Shown: positions 11,573-24,724 of the stretch, piece by piece
How the letters are laid out: each line of letters starts with the position of its first letter
How positions within the stretch are numbered: position 1 is the first letter of the stretch
Source: Tribonema minus
Taxonomy: Eukaryota > Sar > Xanthophyceae > Tribonematales > Tribonemataceae
Direction of reading: 5' to 3'
Length of the DNA stretch: 64,000 nucleotides
NCBI GenBank assembly: GCA_017506865.1
Contig: JAFCMP010000052.1
Span: 62,001-126,000 of the forward strand
Notes under the pieces: model-generated
Told to the model about the DNA's origin: nothing
What the model saw: the letters and a program-made list of their open reading frames with translations, nothing else
Databases searched by the model: none
Made by a program: the position numbers and the translations under genes

Positions 11573-13967
11573 CCGTAACCGTCTGTAACTGTCACCAGGG
11601 CAACCGCCACAAGACACGTCAGCGCGTGCTTCTCACAGGCGCGCGCACACACAGACACACCAGGAAATGGGCACTCAACACGAGCCAGCACACACAGGGG
11701 GGGGGGGATTCACACGCGCACAGAGATCCCATGCGGGGACGTTGCGTTCACGCATTGCCCACACCGCCGCGCCCATTCTTCAAATGAGTCACCAACATGA
11801 GCATACGGCGCGGCGCTGCGTGAAACGCACGGTCGTGGCGCAGCGATCTTTGCGCCGGGAGCACGGGGCGCTCTCGGTGTCACCGCATGACGATCCAATG
11901 TTTGCCGTCTGTAAGGGCGGTCCTCCATGTGAGCGATGCTCAGCGCACCGTCGCACCACGCGCAGTGAACTGCATATCACAGCGGGGCGTCACCTTCAAT
12001 GGGGCAGCCCGACTTGCGCCGCCTGTGGCGCGTGCGCGGCCCCGCAGTTCAAGAGCTGTCGAGGGCAAAGGGGCAGGGCGGCAGCAGCAGCAGCAGCAGC
12101 AGCAGTAATGCGCGCTGCCTTGCCCTGACTGCCATTGCATCACACAATGGCCATCACACCATGGCCAGCTGCCGCGGCGGAGTGTAAGGTCGTGCACCGC
12201 ATGTGCTCGGTAGTATGCTGCAGATGCCACAAGGCCTGACGCCAACGGGCCAGACACACGGCCGCATTCACGAGCAGACCATCTGAATGCACCATTTTGC
12301 CACAGCTGCCTGCACAATTGTGCGCGTCGCTCCTTCCCCATCGTTCTGTCGCGGCCCTGCGGTTACCACAAGAAATGTTTTCAATGGCACTGTATCCGTT
12401 TGTGGCATTTCGTGGTAAAACAATCCACGCCCGTGTTGCACACACGCGAGGCATGCATGCGCAATTATGGTGTGCGGCATTATGCAGGCGCTCGTTGCCA
12501 TAGCATGACTGTTCATAAATTCTCGCTGTACTCTGGTGCCGAAGAGTCTCAATGTGCATTGAATGCAACTTATAATGACATCGCCCAAATGCCCCCCGCC
12601 CCCATCAATGTCGATCTGTGTATGGACAGACGTAAATCTGGAGTTGCTCTACTTGCGCATGATGTTGCTTCGTTCAGAGGTCTTTCAGAACTCCAAGCCT
12701 TCATCAAGTGTGAACAAACAGCTTCACAGTTCTGACAAGCTCAAATCATATGCTATGCAAATGCAAGAGAGCACACATATCACATTGCAAGAAATCTAGG
12801 TCCTGAGCCGCTCTGAGTCGTGCAGTCCATCATCACTCCAACTTTGTCAGCGTGGAGCTTGATCACATGAGAGCGTTTGATAGCCTTCACGTCAAAAGCG
12901 CCCGAGTCACCCCCAAGCAGCAAATCAGCACACCACATGGGCAGTCCTCATTGAGGTTCAATCAATGCTGCTGCTTGCAACATGGAGTATACTATGAGGA
13001 GAGAAGTGACGTAGAACGAAACAAGGGAGGGCATTCTGCAGGCGCAACAAAGCAGTGAAGGCAATCTGCGGGGCGCGCAAAAAACTAGTGCTACGGCAAC
13101 GACACCGCTGGCATGCACAGCATTCAACGCATCACCTTGTAATGTATTTGTGATGAGTCTCACCACGCGCGCGCGGCCAATCAGAAGGGGGGCATCAAAC
13201 AGAATGGGCACGCGCACCGCACATTGCACATCACAGCGACATACGACGCGCCAAGCGCCACTGGCTCGTGCCCCGAACGGCAAAAACTCGAGGGACATGA
13301 GCTGCGCGCGGTCAAAAAACGGCCTCGCTCCTCACATCTCGCTCTGTGTGCGAGCACGAATGCGCAGGTGGCGCATCAAGAAAAAACGGTTTCGCGACGC
13401 GTGCATTGGCGCAGACCTGGCGATGGAAACCACAAAACTCTTCGCACACACTTAAACGACAAGACGCGCATACTGAACCAATAGGTGCCCGAAGCAAAAC
13501 CCGCTCCTCTAAAGCCACTCGCGGGCCTCACGGCGGGGTGTGTGTGAAACGACGGGGGGGGGAAGGGGAGGGGGGGGGTGGGGGGGGACGCAGTGCGACG
13601 GGGGGGGTGCGGGGGGGGGGGGGGGGGAGGAGGGGAGATGGGCATCGACGTTCAAAGAAGCTTCAGTGGGAAGCAGACAGCGGCGGCATGGCGGCGGCGG
13701 GCGTGGTCACGGCTGCAACAGTGCTCAACACGCGGCGCAGCACGATCTGACAGACAGCGCGATGGGGGCGCCGACAGCGGCATGGCCGTATGGCCGCCGT
13801 CACTTGGCGCGCTGCGGCGCACGGCGCGGGCCTGCCTGCCGTTTCTGAGCGCTGCCATTGTCAGCAATGCCGCCGTTGCTGAGAGCCGGCGCCTACGACA
13901 GCGGCGCCGGCGCCGCCGCAGCGCTGCCATTGACAGCGATGCCGCCGGCGCCGCTGCGGGAAGCCGC
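11573..13967. other. Convergent intergenic region
   Basis: This stretch separates the 3' ends of the sulfotransferase-like gene (plus) and the kelch gene (minus). I found no recognisable exon. It contains a (CAG)8-like run at about 12081-12107, a very G-rich tract at about 13551-13633, and near the kelch stop a roughly 75-bp duplicated GC-rich block (cctacgacagcggcgccggc at about 13892 and 13966) that overlaps the last coding bases. Confidence 0.5.
13551..13633 (+). repeat. G-rich tract
   Basis: This is about 80 bases dominated by runs of seven or more G, with potential to form G-quadruplex DNA. It lies downstream of the kelch gene stop. Similar long G or C runs recur across the window. Confidence 0.8.
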
Positions 13968-16900
13968 CTACGACAGCGGCGCCGGCGCCGCCGCCGCGGC
14001 ATGCAGCGTCTCTATGTCGCCGACGTAGAGGTAGCCGTCCTTGCTGCGGCGGCTCTCGATGCGTGAGATGAGCAGCGCCATGGCCACAAAGACGGCGGCG
14101 AACGCGACCGCCAGCAGCGCGCCGAGGGGCAGCGGCGGCGGCGCGCGCGCGCGGCCCGTGGCGCCGGGCGCGCAGTCGTTGAGGCCCACCTGCGCGGGGG
14201 GCGTCGGGATCAGTTCTACTTCATGTTGAAGTTATCTAGACACTATAACGGGGCGTGCACTGGACCGCATGCGTCAGCATCTTTCTGCACACGCACGTTG
14301 CTGCGGGGTGCCTCGATCACAGTAGTGGAGCCCCCCCGGAACACAGTGGGGTATGTGAAGCTCAGGTTGAGCGATGCTGGTGGCAGGTGTCAATCTGCAA
14401 AGCACCGCCAGGCACGGTTTGTGTGCAGGCCAATGCTGCCGCCAGCAGCGTGCCGTGCGGTGCTGGCGGCTGCGCCTGAGCCCGTAGCCTGAGCCTCACT
14501 AGCGTCGAGCCGTGTGGCATGTGAAGCGGAGCTGGAGAGCACAAGAGGTAATGCACCACCAGAGACAACATCAACCGAAACTACTGAGGTGGGCAAGATG
14601 CCCGGCGCTCTTGCGCAGGGAGTGTGCCCCAACGGCACGTATTGGTCCGTGGGACACCAAATCTCGAGTGTGTGTCTGTGCCTCAAAGTAATGCTTTGTA
14701 AGTGAAACAGAGCATGTGCGCACTGTGCAGTGCACAGCAACGCGGGCCAGGCACACGGTACAGGTTGACTGCACGCCTCTGGTAAAGGCCGAGTTCTGAC
14801 TTTCAGTACTCAGGTAGAGTCATTGACTCATTGCAGCAAGCGTGCAATCCGCCACACTCCACAGTACCTGGCGCCAGCTGCGGTCTTGAATGGAATACAT
14901 CCACACGTCGTTGCTGAGGTAGCGCGCGCCGCTGCGCATGCACACGCAACAACATGGACAATGGTGGGTGGTGGGGGGCGGGGGGAAGGTCGCGGATGAG
15001 AACGGCTCGAGTCATGGCAGCAGTGGTGCTCAGCGAGATGAGGATTGAAGCTAGGGTGAGGCTCCAGGGCGTAAAAATCCGTGGCACTAAGTGCCCAGGG
15101 CGGCGAGTGGTTGTCATGGTGGCTTGCTTTGCTGCAGGGGGTGGGCATGCAGCACTGACAACTGCATTGCTCAGCGACATGACAGCAGCTACCCAGCCTG
15201 CCCTACGCACTGCCCCATTGCGTCGCCCCCTGACCCTTACCCTAGCGCTGACTCCAATGTTTGCAAGACGCAAGGACACCAGGGCCTCACAGCCCAGCTG
15301 GTGCTCATCATCGATGGGTGTCGCTCACGAGCCTGAACACCTCCCCCCCCCCACTGAGCCGCTGCGTTGCAACAGCTTACTCTGCTGGTGTATCCAATTG
15401 GGCCTTCATCACTCTCAGCGCTCTCGCTCATGCACCCCCCTTCCTGCTCCCGCGCTTTCTTTGTACAGTGTGTGAACTGACCTTTCGATGACCTCGCCCC
15501 CAATTACAACCAGCCCCGGGGACCCGTCCCCCTGCCCCCCCTGCCAGACCGCAAAGCCGTGACCGAATCGCGGCGGCGGCCGTCCGTTCGGCAACTGCCA
15601 GTGCTGCGACCAACGCCGCGTCTTGAAGTTGAAGCTCCAGATGTCATCGAGGGCAGGGCCCTGAGGACACGGGGATGAAGCGCAGAGTCAGCGCTTGTAA
15701 CCGCTGCAACCGCTGTGCGCGGTGCACAACGTGCTTCTGCGGCGGACGCCTGTGACGTACAGCCACCATGGAACGTCATGCTTCAAAACTGTGTGTTTAG
15801 TAACACTGTTTACAATGATCCAGGTGACCCTTACAAACGCCATGGAGCGCACTCGAATTCAGACGACAGTTCAGGGCGCCATGGGACGCACTCGGATAAG
15901 GAGGGGGACATCATCTCCTCCTAGCGCGCGCGTGCTTGTGTCAGTGCTCGCATCACAGCTGCTGCTGCCGTGCGACAAATCTGGGCAGTCTCGCTTGTGG
16001 TCGACTGTTGCGGCTGACCGCCGGCACAGAGCACGCTTCCGCGCTTGACGCGCTGAGACAGCGTGCACGTCATCGGAAGAAGCTATATGCGGACGGAGGT
16101 GGGAGACTGTTGAGCAATGCCAGTGTCCACTTTCCCAATACTGCAGCGGCGCTGCGCATGCGCTGCGGGGGGGGGGCGCATACAGCATGTGCAGTCTTTT
16201 AAAGTTTTGCAGCATATAAGCCCACATTTATGCTCATACATGCGTGGGCAAGGCTGGCAACACACTGACTTCTGGAGCAGCATCAATCAAGCGTGACATT
16301 AGACGTACCGGCTGGTCCGTCCAGCGCCCGCCGTGTATGAACAGCGAGTCGAGCTCCTGCACAAAGACTGCGCCGTGCTGCTCCCGCGGCAGTGGCGCCT
16401 GCGCGCAGCGACGAGCAGCAGCAGCAGCAGCAGCAGCATTGGTGTCGCAGTTCAATCGTTTGCCCCAATTCCTACATGAGCGCAACCTGCATCTTCAACT
16501 TCAACTTTCTGGTGTGCTGACCTCTCGTACGATGCCGGCCTCCCCCTCTGTAGCCATGATGGAGTCCAGGCGCGCCTACATCTCCACGTGCACAACCTGA
16601 ATCTTCAAGTTGATGCTTCTGGTGTGTGCAGCAGCAGCGCGCTCACCTCTCGTACGATGCCAGACTCCCCTCTGCGTCCATGACGGGCCCGGCAATCCGG
16701 ATGCACTACGTGCCCGCATCTTCAACTTGAAGTTTGTGGCGTGCAGCAGCGCTCACCTCTTGTACGACGCCAGCCTCTTCCTCCACGTCCATGATGGGAC
16801 CCAGGCGCTCCTTTTTTCACACAAATCTGAAACCTCAACCTGAAGTTTGAATCTTCTACTTCTGCTTGAAGTTCATGGTGTGCAGCAGCGCTCACCTCTC

Positions 16901-19614
16901 GTACGATGCCGGTCTCCCCCTCCGCGTCCATCACGGGATCCAGGCGCTCCCATGCGTCTGCCGCTGCGTCGTACGCCCACAGGTCGCTGAACAGCTGGCA
17001 CCCCTCGCTGCCGCAGTGGCGTCCGCCATATGCGACGAGCCGCTCGCGGGGGGCGACGGCATCTGCAGGCGGAGTGTCACCAGCTTGTATTGTTCAACAC
17101 GTGATACTTGAAGTACTGCTTGTCCATGAGAGCAGGCGGTCTGCGGTACACATTTGAAGTTGCTCTGCCAGCGGTGACCGCTGAATGCGATGAGCTGCTG
17201 TGAACGAATGTGTTTCACGGTCACCCACGGACAGCATCGGTGGCTTCGCGTATGCGCCGGGTGGGCATGTGGCATGCATAAATTCCCATGCGTGCAATGA
17301 CACCATGCGCCACACACGTCCTGCGGTCGCACTTACCAGCTGGCGGGGAGCCGCCGCCGCCGCCGCCCCCTGTTGCCACCCCCCCTGCCTGAGCGCTGCT
17401 GTCAGGTGTCGGTGTAACTGTCACGCGCGTCAGGGTGTGCCCCCAGCGGCACAAGCCCGGCAGAGGCGCCTGCGCACAGGCCACAAGTCATACACGTAAA
17501 CGCAGTCAGCAACGACGCGCACGCACCCTGCGCACCAGTTGACCAAGTGCGATGAGGTGGTCTGAAGCGGCGGCACTTACACACATACAGTTTGCTGCTC
17601 CGTGCGCACATATAGAGTGGTGCAATTATGCGCATGTACATGCCCGTGTCAAGCGCACGCAGCGCCAACGGCGAGGCGCTGCACTGCTCGCCGCTGGCGC
17701 ACTTCAACTAGCCAGCATGAGCTGCCGGTGACCACGGCGCATGTGCGCAACAGCAGCCCGCAGCACTGCTCAGCGTGACACACGCTCGACCGCGGGCCCG
17801 CCATGTGTCTGCTTGTGCACGAACGGCGCAGTGACGGCGCTTGCCAGTGTGGCAGCGGGCATAGCCTACTTAAGACATGCTGCTTTCAATTAGCACTTCA
17901 GCGATAGACTGCTGCGTGGCACTTCATGTGTCCCGCCACACCGCTCAGTCAGCAGTGCAGTCGCCACCTTCGAGTGGCAAAAGCGCGATCTGCCCTCGGC
18001 ACGCTGGCAGTGCCGCTCGCGTTGCGCACTGCAGCGGTCTTGGCGCCGCTGCAGCGACAGACCGAAACGCCATCGCGATGCAGGCCTATCTGAGCTCCCG
18101 TCACCAGTCGCCTCCGCCGCAGCGTCGCTTGTCACGAGCCATGTCCACATTACATGTTGCAGTAAGTACACCAGAGTGCCGCGCATCGGCGCTGTTTGCC
18201 ACCAGCCAAGACTGGCACGGTGGCGCCCTGATGCGGAGCGCAAGCGTTGTCGCCATGTGCTTCACCGCGTGCTACTGGTAAGGTGATGACGTGCGACAGC
18301 GCGTGTGACGCGCACCTGCCCACAGAGCTGCGTCGAGTGGCCAGTCAACTTCAACACTGTGACGTGCCATCAACAACCAAGCCCTGCCTACCCTAACCAC
18401 CTACTGCAAGTAACCAGTCACCGACGGTGCCAACACGACAGCTTTGTAGCAGTTGAGCCTGCTGTCATCAGTCATCGCGTTGACCTGCCACCTTTGTGCT
18501 TGCTGCACCTCTTGTACTTCCTGTACTGAATCTCTGCGGCACGCCAAGCGTGCTGTGACGATGACGTGAACTTCAACAATGGTATGCAGTTGACGCTCAC
18601 CCGCGGCATCCATTCCCCCGCCGCCGCCGCCCCTCCGCCCAGATCCAGCGCAAACGTCCGCGCGTCGCAACCAAACTCCGCCCCCGGCGCCTTCCCGCCA
18701 TTCACCACCAGCACACCGCCGCCTGTAACAGCCGCAGCAGCGCTCAGGCGAGGGCCCGGGCCGCTGTTGCTTCCGCCGTTGGCTGCTGCGGCGGCGGCGG
18801 CGGTGCCGTTCCGCAGCTTGAACCACGGCTGCGGCAGCGGCGGCAGCAGCGGCGGCGCGATGGGAGTGGACGCCATCGTCGCCGACGGTATCGCGGCGGC
18901 GGGCAGCGGAGCGGCGGCGGCCGCCAGCTGCGGCGCTGCGGGCGGCAGCAGCAGCAGCAGCGGCGCTAATCAGCGTAGGAACTCAGCACCTTCTATTGAA
19001 GTGCGAGTAGTACTGGGGTGTAAGTATGCTGCAGAGTGGTGCCACATGGCACTATGGTCTCGATGATGGTTGACGAGTTGCCCCCAAAGTCCAGCTGCAC
19101 CGATCTTTGTGAACTGCAAGCCCCCCATGCTTTGCCTACTATGTTGCACTCGTGTCTAATTAAGTCTGTAGTGCCGTCTCCGGCAAAGCTGCCCTTGATC
19201 TCAATTGCGGTGCGCAGAGACGCGCCAGCAACTGCACCAATGAAGGCAATGGTGCCACGTACCGCGCTAGAGGCAGCTCGCTGAATTCCCGCAAGGTACA
19301 CACCAGTACACATGAGTACACACCAGTACACAGTGCACTCACACACTCACCAAAGGACCACACGTCCCCCAGCACCCCCCCCCTCGCCTCCCCGCCAAAC
19401 ACGACCAGCGCCTCGGAGTCGTTGTACGCGCCAGCGGCAAAGTGCCACCGCGGCAGCGGCGCGCGCCGGCCGCCGCCGACGTCGAGCTCCTTCCAGACGA
19501 ACCCGGTGTTGGTGATGTGCAGCGACCAGGCGTCGTTGAGGAAGGCCTGCTGCTGCGCGGCGGGCTGCTGCACAAGGTAGTCGAGCCTGGGCGCGCGCGG
19601 TGCGGCGTGGAGCG
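13968..19614 (-). CDS. Kelch-repeat propeller protein with C-terminal membrane anchor (N-terminus missing)
   Basis: Exons in transcript order are 19614-19351, 18935-18601 (alternative acceptor 18965), 17469-17337, 17062-16896, 16398-16309, 15660-15482, 14931-14868 and 14189-13968, all phase-compatible. Kelch signatures recur: EALVVFGGEARGGVLGDVWS, LVAYGGRHCGSEGCQLFSDL followed by WAYD, FIHGGR, LDDIWSFNFKTRRW, LVVIGGE and YLSNDVWMYSIQDRSW. Together these suggest a propeller of about six blades, probably lumenal or extracellular. The last exon encodes a hydrophobic segment (LLAVAFAAVFVAMALLI) and a short basic tail ending PAPLS, so a type I membrane topology is likely. The ligand is unknown. 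The first proposed exon needs one upstream base, so at least one N-terminal exon is missing from my model. Alanine and proline runs in the second exon come from GC-rich triplets. Confidence 0.78.
16516..16812 (-). repeat. Three decayed donor-junction copies in the kelch gene
   Basis: The working donor lies at 16896/16895; on the plus strand it reads ctcacctctcgtacgatgcc. Copies begin near 16517, 16641 and 16751, each with cacctct(c/t)gtacga(t/c)gcc and a cctc/ctgcgtcca-type continuation into former exon text. Spacings are 110-139 bp. Each unit also carries a cttgaagtt- or cttcaactt-like word and a gtgtgcagcagcg-type block. Confidence 0.85.
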
Positions 19615-21891
19615 CTGCGGTCAGCATGAATGAATTCATGAATTGTGCGTCTGACATGATTGCAGGGTCATGCCTAGGCTTGCGTGGCGCGCGGCAGTTG
19701 ATCTGGGGCCCTGTTGGCCACAGGGTGTGGCTCAGAGTGGTGGCTGTGTGCCGTCATCTGAAGTAAGCAGAAACTGGCACTCCGTTGAAGAGTGGTCGAG
19801 CAGCTGTTTTGTATGCATGGCTGCCACCACTGCGCAAACGCACCTCTGGAGGTGGCATGGGAACATAATCGAGGGAACAAGTGGTAGACCTTCGAAATCG
19901 GTGCAGAACACCCTCCATCCCATCCGCGCATGTGTGGCGATGTGCAAGGCATGATGCAACAAGCCCTTCAGGTTTTGCTTGTGCTGCGGCGTATTGATGG
20001 CATTGCGCGTGGCAGCTGCAGGATGCACGCCACCTGCGCTTGACCGGCGCTCTGGTCCGGGGTGCGTCTTGACGGGCATGCGCTCAAGTGCTGGCACGCA
20101 CCACGACGACCGGTGGACGTTCTAGAGCTCACAATCGCCTGTCACACACACACGCCTTACTTGTTTGTGATATGAACTACAGTACATCTGTAGGGCTGAA
20201 GTACTCGACAATATCAACATACTTACCCCTGGCTGCTCTTCAAAGCCTGTCAGTCGCCAAGTGCATGCACCAGTGCGACATGGGTGTCTACTTGATGCTG
20301 CATCACAGGGATCGCTCGGTTGACATAAGTTTCTGAGAATAGCTTCCAGCAACTGATCGCAGCTGTTTTAAGTCAGATCTAGATATGTATTGAAATACAC
20401 ATACCAAAATTTCGTCACCTCGACCGTACAGGCAAAGTCACTGCAAGAAGGAGCTGTACCAATGTCATCTGCGAATCTTCTGCTTGCCATACGCTTGTAC
20501 ACTTGAAGTGCATTTTTGCTCGATTTTGCTTGAAAACCAACGGGCACTTGCTATATATACAAGGAGCGAGCACGAGCACACGAGGACACGGCGGCCAACT
20601 GAGTAGCCACATGTAGTTGTTTGAGATGTTGCTATATGTAAGTTGCCAATGCACGTCGCAGCATCTGGCACTGAACGAGCATCGCGAAGGAGCTTCCAGA
20701 CATCGCATGATCGCATGAGGTCGCGCAGGCGCACAAGCAAGCCGCGCATGAAACCTCTCCTTGCAAGCAAGCCGCCATCCACCATCGCCGAATCTCATCC
20801 ATGCGACCAACTGTAGACATGCGCCGGACCACGCACCGGCGCACGTAGGGAGTGCACTCGCGCGAGGCTTAGCGCTGCCTCGCTGAGGCGATCAGTGAGT
20901 TTCTCTACGATGCTTTCTGATGGGAATACGACAGAGCATTGCTTGCCCACGGCGGGCGGAGGCAAAGCTGAAGTTGCAGGTTTTGATTGTTGTGGGGGCG
21001 TGGCGAGCCTGCGTGCGCGGAGCACCTGCACTCACCCTTTGCCTCCAATTAGCACAATCCGCTGCTCCATCGACATCCCCAACCCGTCCGTAAGCCATAG
21101 TGTTGTGGCCTGTCCTCCGGTCCGACAGAATGGCAACGCAGGCTTTACAGTCGCTGGTTCCGCTTTCCGCCTCAGTGCAGCTGCAGCGACGGACAGCTTG
21201 AGAAGGAGGCATGCACCATGCAGGTGCATGCTTCGCGCACCCCTCTCCTTCCTGGCGCTGGCTAAGCAGTCGTAATGTTAAAACGCGAGTTCCCGGGATC
21301 AGAGATCTCCGCCCCCAGGAAGATTCGTTGAAGTTGGACAAGTTCATCATGAGAGGCTCATTGAGAGCTCACTGTGTGTGATGTGTGTGATCATGAGGAG
21401 CTCACAAGAGGCAGAAGCATCACATCCCAGCGCACGAAAGACGCGGGGTGTGCACGTCCAGCCCCGTGACGCATTACGAAGTCACCAGCGCCAGCATGGC
21501 TGTTGCGGCACTGGCCGCATGCTGTCATCCTCCAAAATCAGAAGCTCTCTGCACAGCTCCTGCGACTTCAACTGACATGGGATCCATGGCTCTTCGAAGT
21601 GCACATGCGGTCCATCAGAACTGGCACGAGATTCTGCGGTGCGGCTGCGCACAGACAGGGGGCTGAGCGCGCCGCGGGGGACAGCGCTAACATCAGCTGC
21701 TTCAGCAATGCTCGCAGCGCGGCAGCAGCAGCTGTCAATGCGCCATGGCGTGGCAAGCTTCAATGCTCAAGACGGCGCATCGCATCCCCGTGCAGCAGTG
21801 CTCCGATGACCAGCCACTACTTCCGCAGCAGCGCTCCACCGTGGTGGCACACCGAAGAAGCTGCAGCTTGCTGCGTGTGCCTTGCATCGCG
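19615..21891. other. Region upstream of the kelch gene and downstream of the RNASEK-like gene
   Basis: No complete gene was recognised. The missing kelch N-terminal exon or exons should lie here on the minus strand. The one suggestive stretch is the kelch-like fragment at 21026-21125. The rest shows only short open frames without motifs, and a TA-rich patch at about 20360-20410. Confidence 0.4.
21026..21125 (-). pseudogene. Kelch-like half repeat with an apparent frameshift
   Basis: On the minus strand one frame reads RRTGHNTMAYG, a typical kelch R.GH start, while the next frame reads MEQRIVLIGGKG, a typical kelch I.GG core, ending at a gtgagt donor (splice at about 21026/21025). The two halves are one base out of register. 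It could be a relic exon, a decayed junction copy of an exon I did not find, or a real exon with a sequence error. Confidence 0.35.
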
Positions 21892-23955
21892 CTATCTCCT
21901 GCCGGACACGGCGCCGTAGCCGGCGAGGTAGTCGGCGTGGTCGGGGCTTGCCGGCTCACGGCTCAGCAGCCCCTCAGCCTCCATGGGATCTGCGCGCACA
22001 GACGCACGCAGCAATTGCGGCGCTGATGAGAGTGCCAAGGCCGCGCGCCTCTGGGGCCTGCGTGAACCCGATGACAACACAGTGCGAGTAGTTGGGCTCC
22101 ATCTGAGTCTGTATGGGAGTGAGCGGAGAGGAGCCGTGGCAGTGATTCGGCGCACTGCCGCGCATTCGCTTCAGCACGCGTGAACGCAAGAACAACTACA
22201 TTAGCGGTGCTCGACGCACCGCTGCGCCCGCCGCGCCTCGCTGCACGTGCCTTGTGCCGCGCGTACTTCGGCTTGACGAGAGAGGTGCAATGTGTATCTT
22301 CAAGTCGAAGATGCGTGCCATGTACACATACACGCCGGCGCATGCGCCCTTTAGAGCCCAGTGTTGTCTGACGTGTACGGTTCATGAGACTCATCACCCT
22401 CTTGTGCAGCATGCGGTCATATGTCAAGCAGGCGATGGAAGAACAGCCCGTAATCATGCACCGGCATGCCACACTGGTAATTGGGAGTCGATGGAATGAC
22501 TGAAAGCGTACGACGTGGTATGCTGTTGTGCCCGCTGGGGCTCACCGTGGAGTCCACAGGCACTTGCTCGCTGAACCTTTCCGACGCACACACTTACATA
22601 TATGGGCTGCGTACCAACAATGAAAGCATTGGCACTTCATGGTAAGAGAGCCAGATGCGTTGCACAGACTTAGAAAGCCTTGCAATCCTGGCAGTTGAAT
22701 ACTAGTTTCCAGGTCTGTGTTGTGGTATTTCAGTACGTGGAGAGTCACCGATGCGTTGCACAGACTCAAGAAAGCTTTGCAATACTCGCAGTACAATAGT
22801 TTCCCAGGTCTGTGTTGTGGTATTTCAATACGCGGTTGAAGCTATGTACCAAGTGCCACGGTGGTGCCATTGTTCTTGCTGAGGAGTCATTCAGTTCGGC
22901 GACGCACCAAAGTCGACACGCGGAGCCACAGCAACCGCCAGCGATCCCCCAACCACGGCGCCCTGTGGCGCACACACGCCGCATGGCTGGCATGCAGGGC
23001 TGCTCCTGCGCCATTGCCGAGCTAACAGAGCCCACGGTGCTTCGAAGCAATACAAATGAATGCGCTGGTTAGCTGGTGATACCATCCGGGCCATGTTTGG
23101 CTGGGCCGTTTCAAGATTGAACTTACCAATGCCACGTTCTGCGCTCATATATGCGCCCTGCTTGCCCCTCCCGGCGCCGGCGCGGCCGTCCCAGTACATC
23201 CCGAAGACGCTCGCAACCAGCACGCCAGCGTACACCGCCACCTGACAGTCCACACACACACCAGCCACATCAAGAAAGGTCAGTAAGCATGGCCTGGTGT
23301 TGATCACAGTTGCAATGCCTGAGTCCATGTGTCCGTATACGCAGTGTGCGCGTGCGCCTGTGGCTGCGGTGCAGCATGCAGCACTACTGCGAGTGGAGCT
23401 CCTTGGATCCATCGCGTGGTCAAGCATGGGCACTGCTGTGCGCGGAACGAGGCGTGCTCAGCGGCAGCTGTTTGCATGGAACTGCAGATGATGGATGCGC
23501 GACGGGCACCATTCACATGTGACTGGCATGAAGAACATACTTACATACCCACAAGTGCCTGTGTACTGGTCCTCCCACTGAAGCTGGCATGTCAAGCACT
23601 ACTACACTAGTCTTTGGCCCTGCCAATGTCCGCGCTCGTGAAGTGCAGAGGGTGCCGCATGGACCTTGCTCGCTCAATGCCTGGTGCACAAAGGCATGCT
23701 GCGCTGTACTCATGGTTTCGGGACACGTACCGCCCAGAAGCAGGATTTTGCGGCATTCCCCGTGCCATCATCCGCAGCCAGTTCCGGGCAGGTGTAGAAG
23801 GGCTGCACCAAGAACAGTCCGCCAACTATGGACAGAAATATCATGCCCATCACGCTCAGTCCCGCGCATAGTCGAGACACTGCAGCAGCAGCACGGCACA
23901 ACGGCGCGCGCTGAGCATAATAACTAACAGTTGCGGCAACGGAACCACTCTGCAT
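21892..23955 (-). CDS. Small two-transmembrane protein, RNASEK-like
   Basis: Exons are 23955-23731, 23241-23127 and 21989-21892, with phases 0 and 1 matching exactly, giving a 145-residue protein. The first transmembrane segment includes VMGMIFLSIVGGLFLV and is followed by QPFYTCPELAADDG and a Gly-Asn-rich loop. The second runs from SCFWAVAVYAGVLVASVFGM. The cytosolic tail ends in DYLAGYGAVSGRR. Length, two-helix topology, the LC.GLSV.G start and the SCF.A...Y..L block in helix two resemble ribonuclease kappa, a V-ATPase-associated membrane protein of endosomes. This assignment is tentative because the similarity is short and hydrophobic. The gene is divergent from the lectin gene at 24725. 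Confidence 0.62.
22652..22834 (-). repeat. About 100-bp tandem duplication in an intron
   Basis: Two copies share gatgcgttgcacagact, aggtctgtgttgtggtattt and tagttt.ccagg, in the second intron of the RNASEK-like gene. They are roughly 85-90% identical by eye. Confidence 0.8.
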
Positions 23956-24724
23956 GACATACGGGGGCGGCCTTGCACGCCTGTTGATCGCACTACAATA
24001 GTACGTGCCAAGCATCGCCCAGCACGGAGATGCAGTCTTGTACACACAATGGCAAGATTCAGGGCTGAAGTGTGGTACCAAAATGCTCGTCAGCACCAGG
24101 ACATCGATAAGATATGTTCCAGACAAGCCGTTAGTTCTGTGATCATCGCAGATGCAACAACAAATGCAGGCTTGTGTCCGAACTAATTTCAAACGTACTT
24201 CAAATGTGATGCATCGAACCTTCACTCAACGCTTAGAGTCATGCTGCCGGGATTGACGTGAAAATAATAATCAGATATCAACATTTGCGATAGAGTGTCG
24301 CCCTGACTTGCTCTCATAAGATATATTTTAATTTAAAATTGAGTGTTGCAATGTGTTTGTCCGTTTGCACTCACGTGTACCGCAGCTGCACATCGGGGAA
24401 CACGATGAGGCAGGAACTGGTGCTGGAGGCTGCGGAAAGCAGGTATCTACGGTTCCTCACGCATGCTGCTCCTGCAGCGGACCGCTGCGGATGAAAATCA
24501 GGGTTTTTTTTTTTTTCAGTTTGAAAACTTGCCGTTTTAAGTTTTGTAACTGTGGGATTCCTTGTGCGTCTTTGGGGGGCTTGCTGCCAACAGGCTGCCT
24601 AACCAGCGCACGGTGGTTACATGTCGCTTGGCCACTGGGACTGCTACTCTAAAGTGCATCGTGCACTCTTAGCCCGCCGCCACGCAGCAAGACACCGCTT
24701 GGTTGGCAGCTGAGATCCCACAGC
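23956..24724. promoter_or_regulatory. Divergent upstream region of the RNASEK-like and lectin genes
   Basis: The two start codons, 23955 on minus and 24725 on plus, face away across 769 bp. The interval includes an unusually AT-rich stretch at 24240-24350 (tttaatttaaaatt) and a T10-type tract at about 24505-24520. No specific promoter element is recognised; the regulatory role is inferred from gene arrangement. Confidence 0.45.

Noticed and set aside
21963-22472. 169-codon minus-strand frame
   Set aside because: It overlaps the last exon of the RNASEK-like gene in another frame and shows no motif; the spliced model explains the same DNA better.
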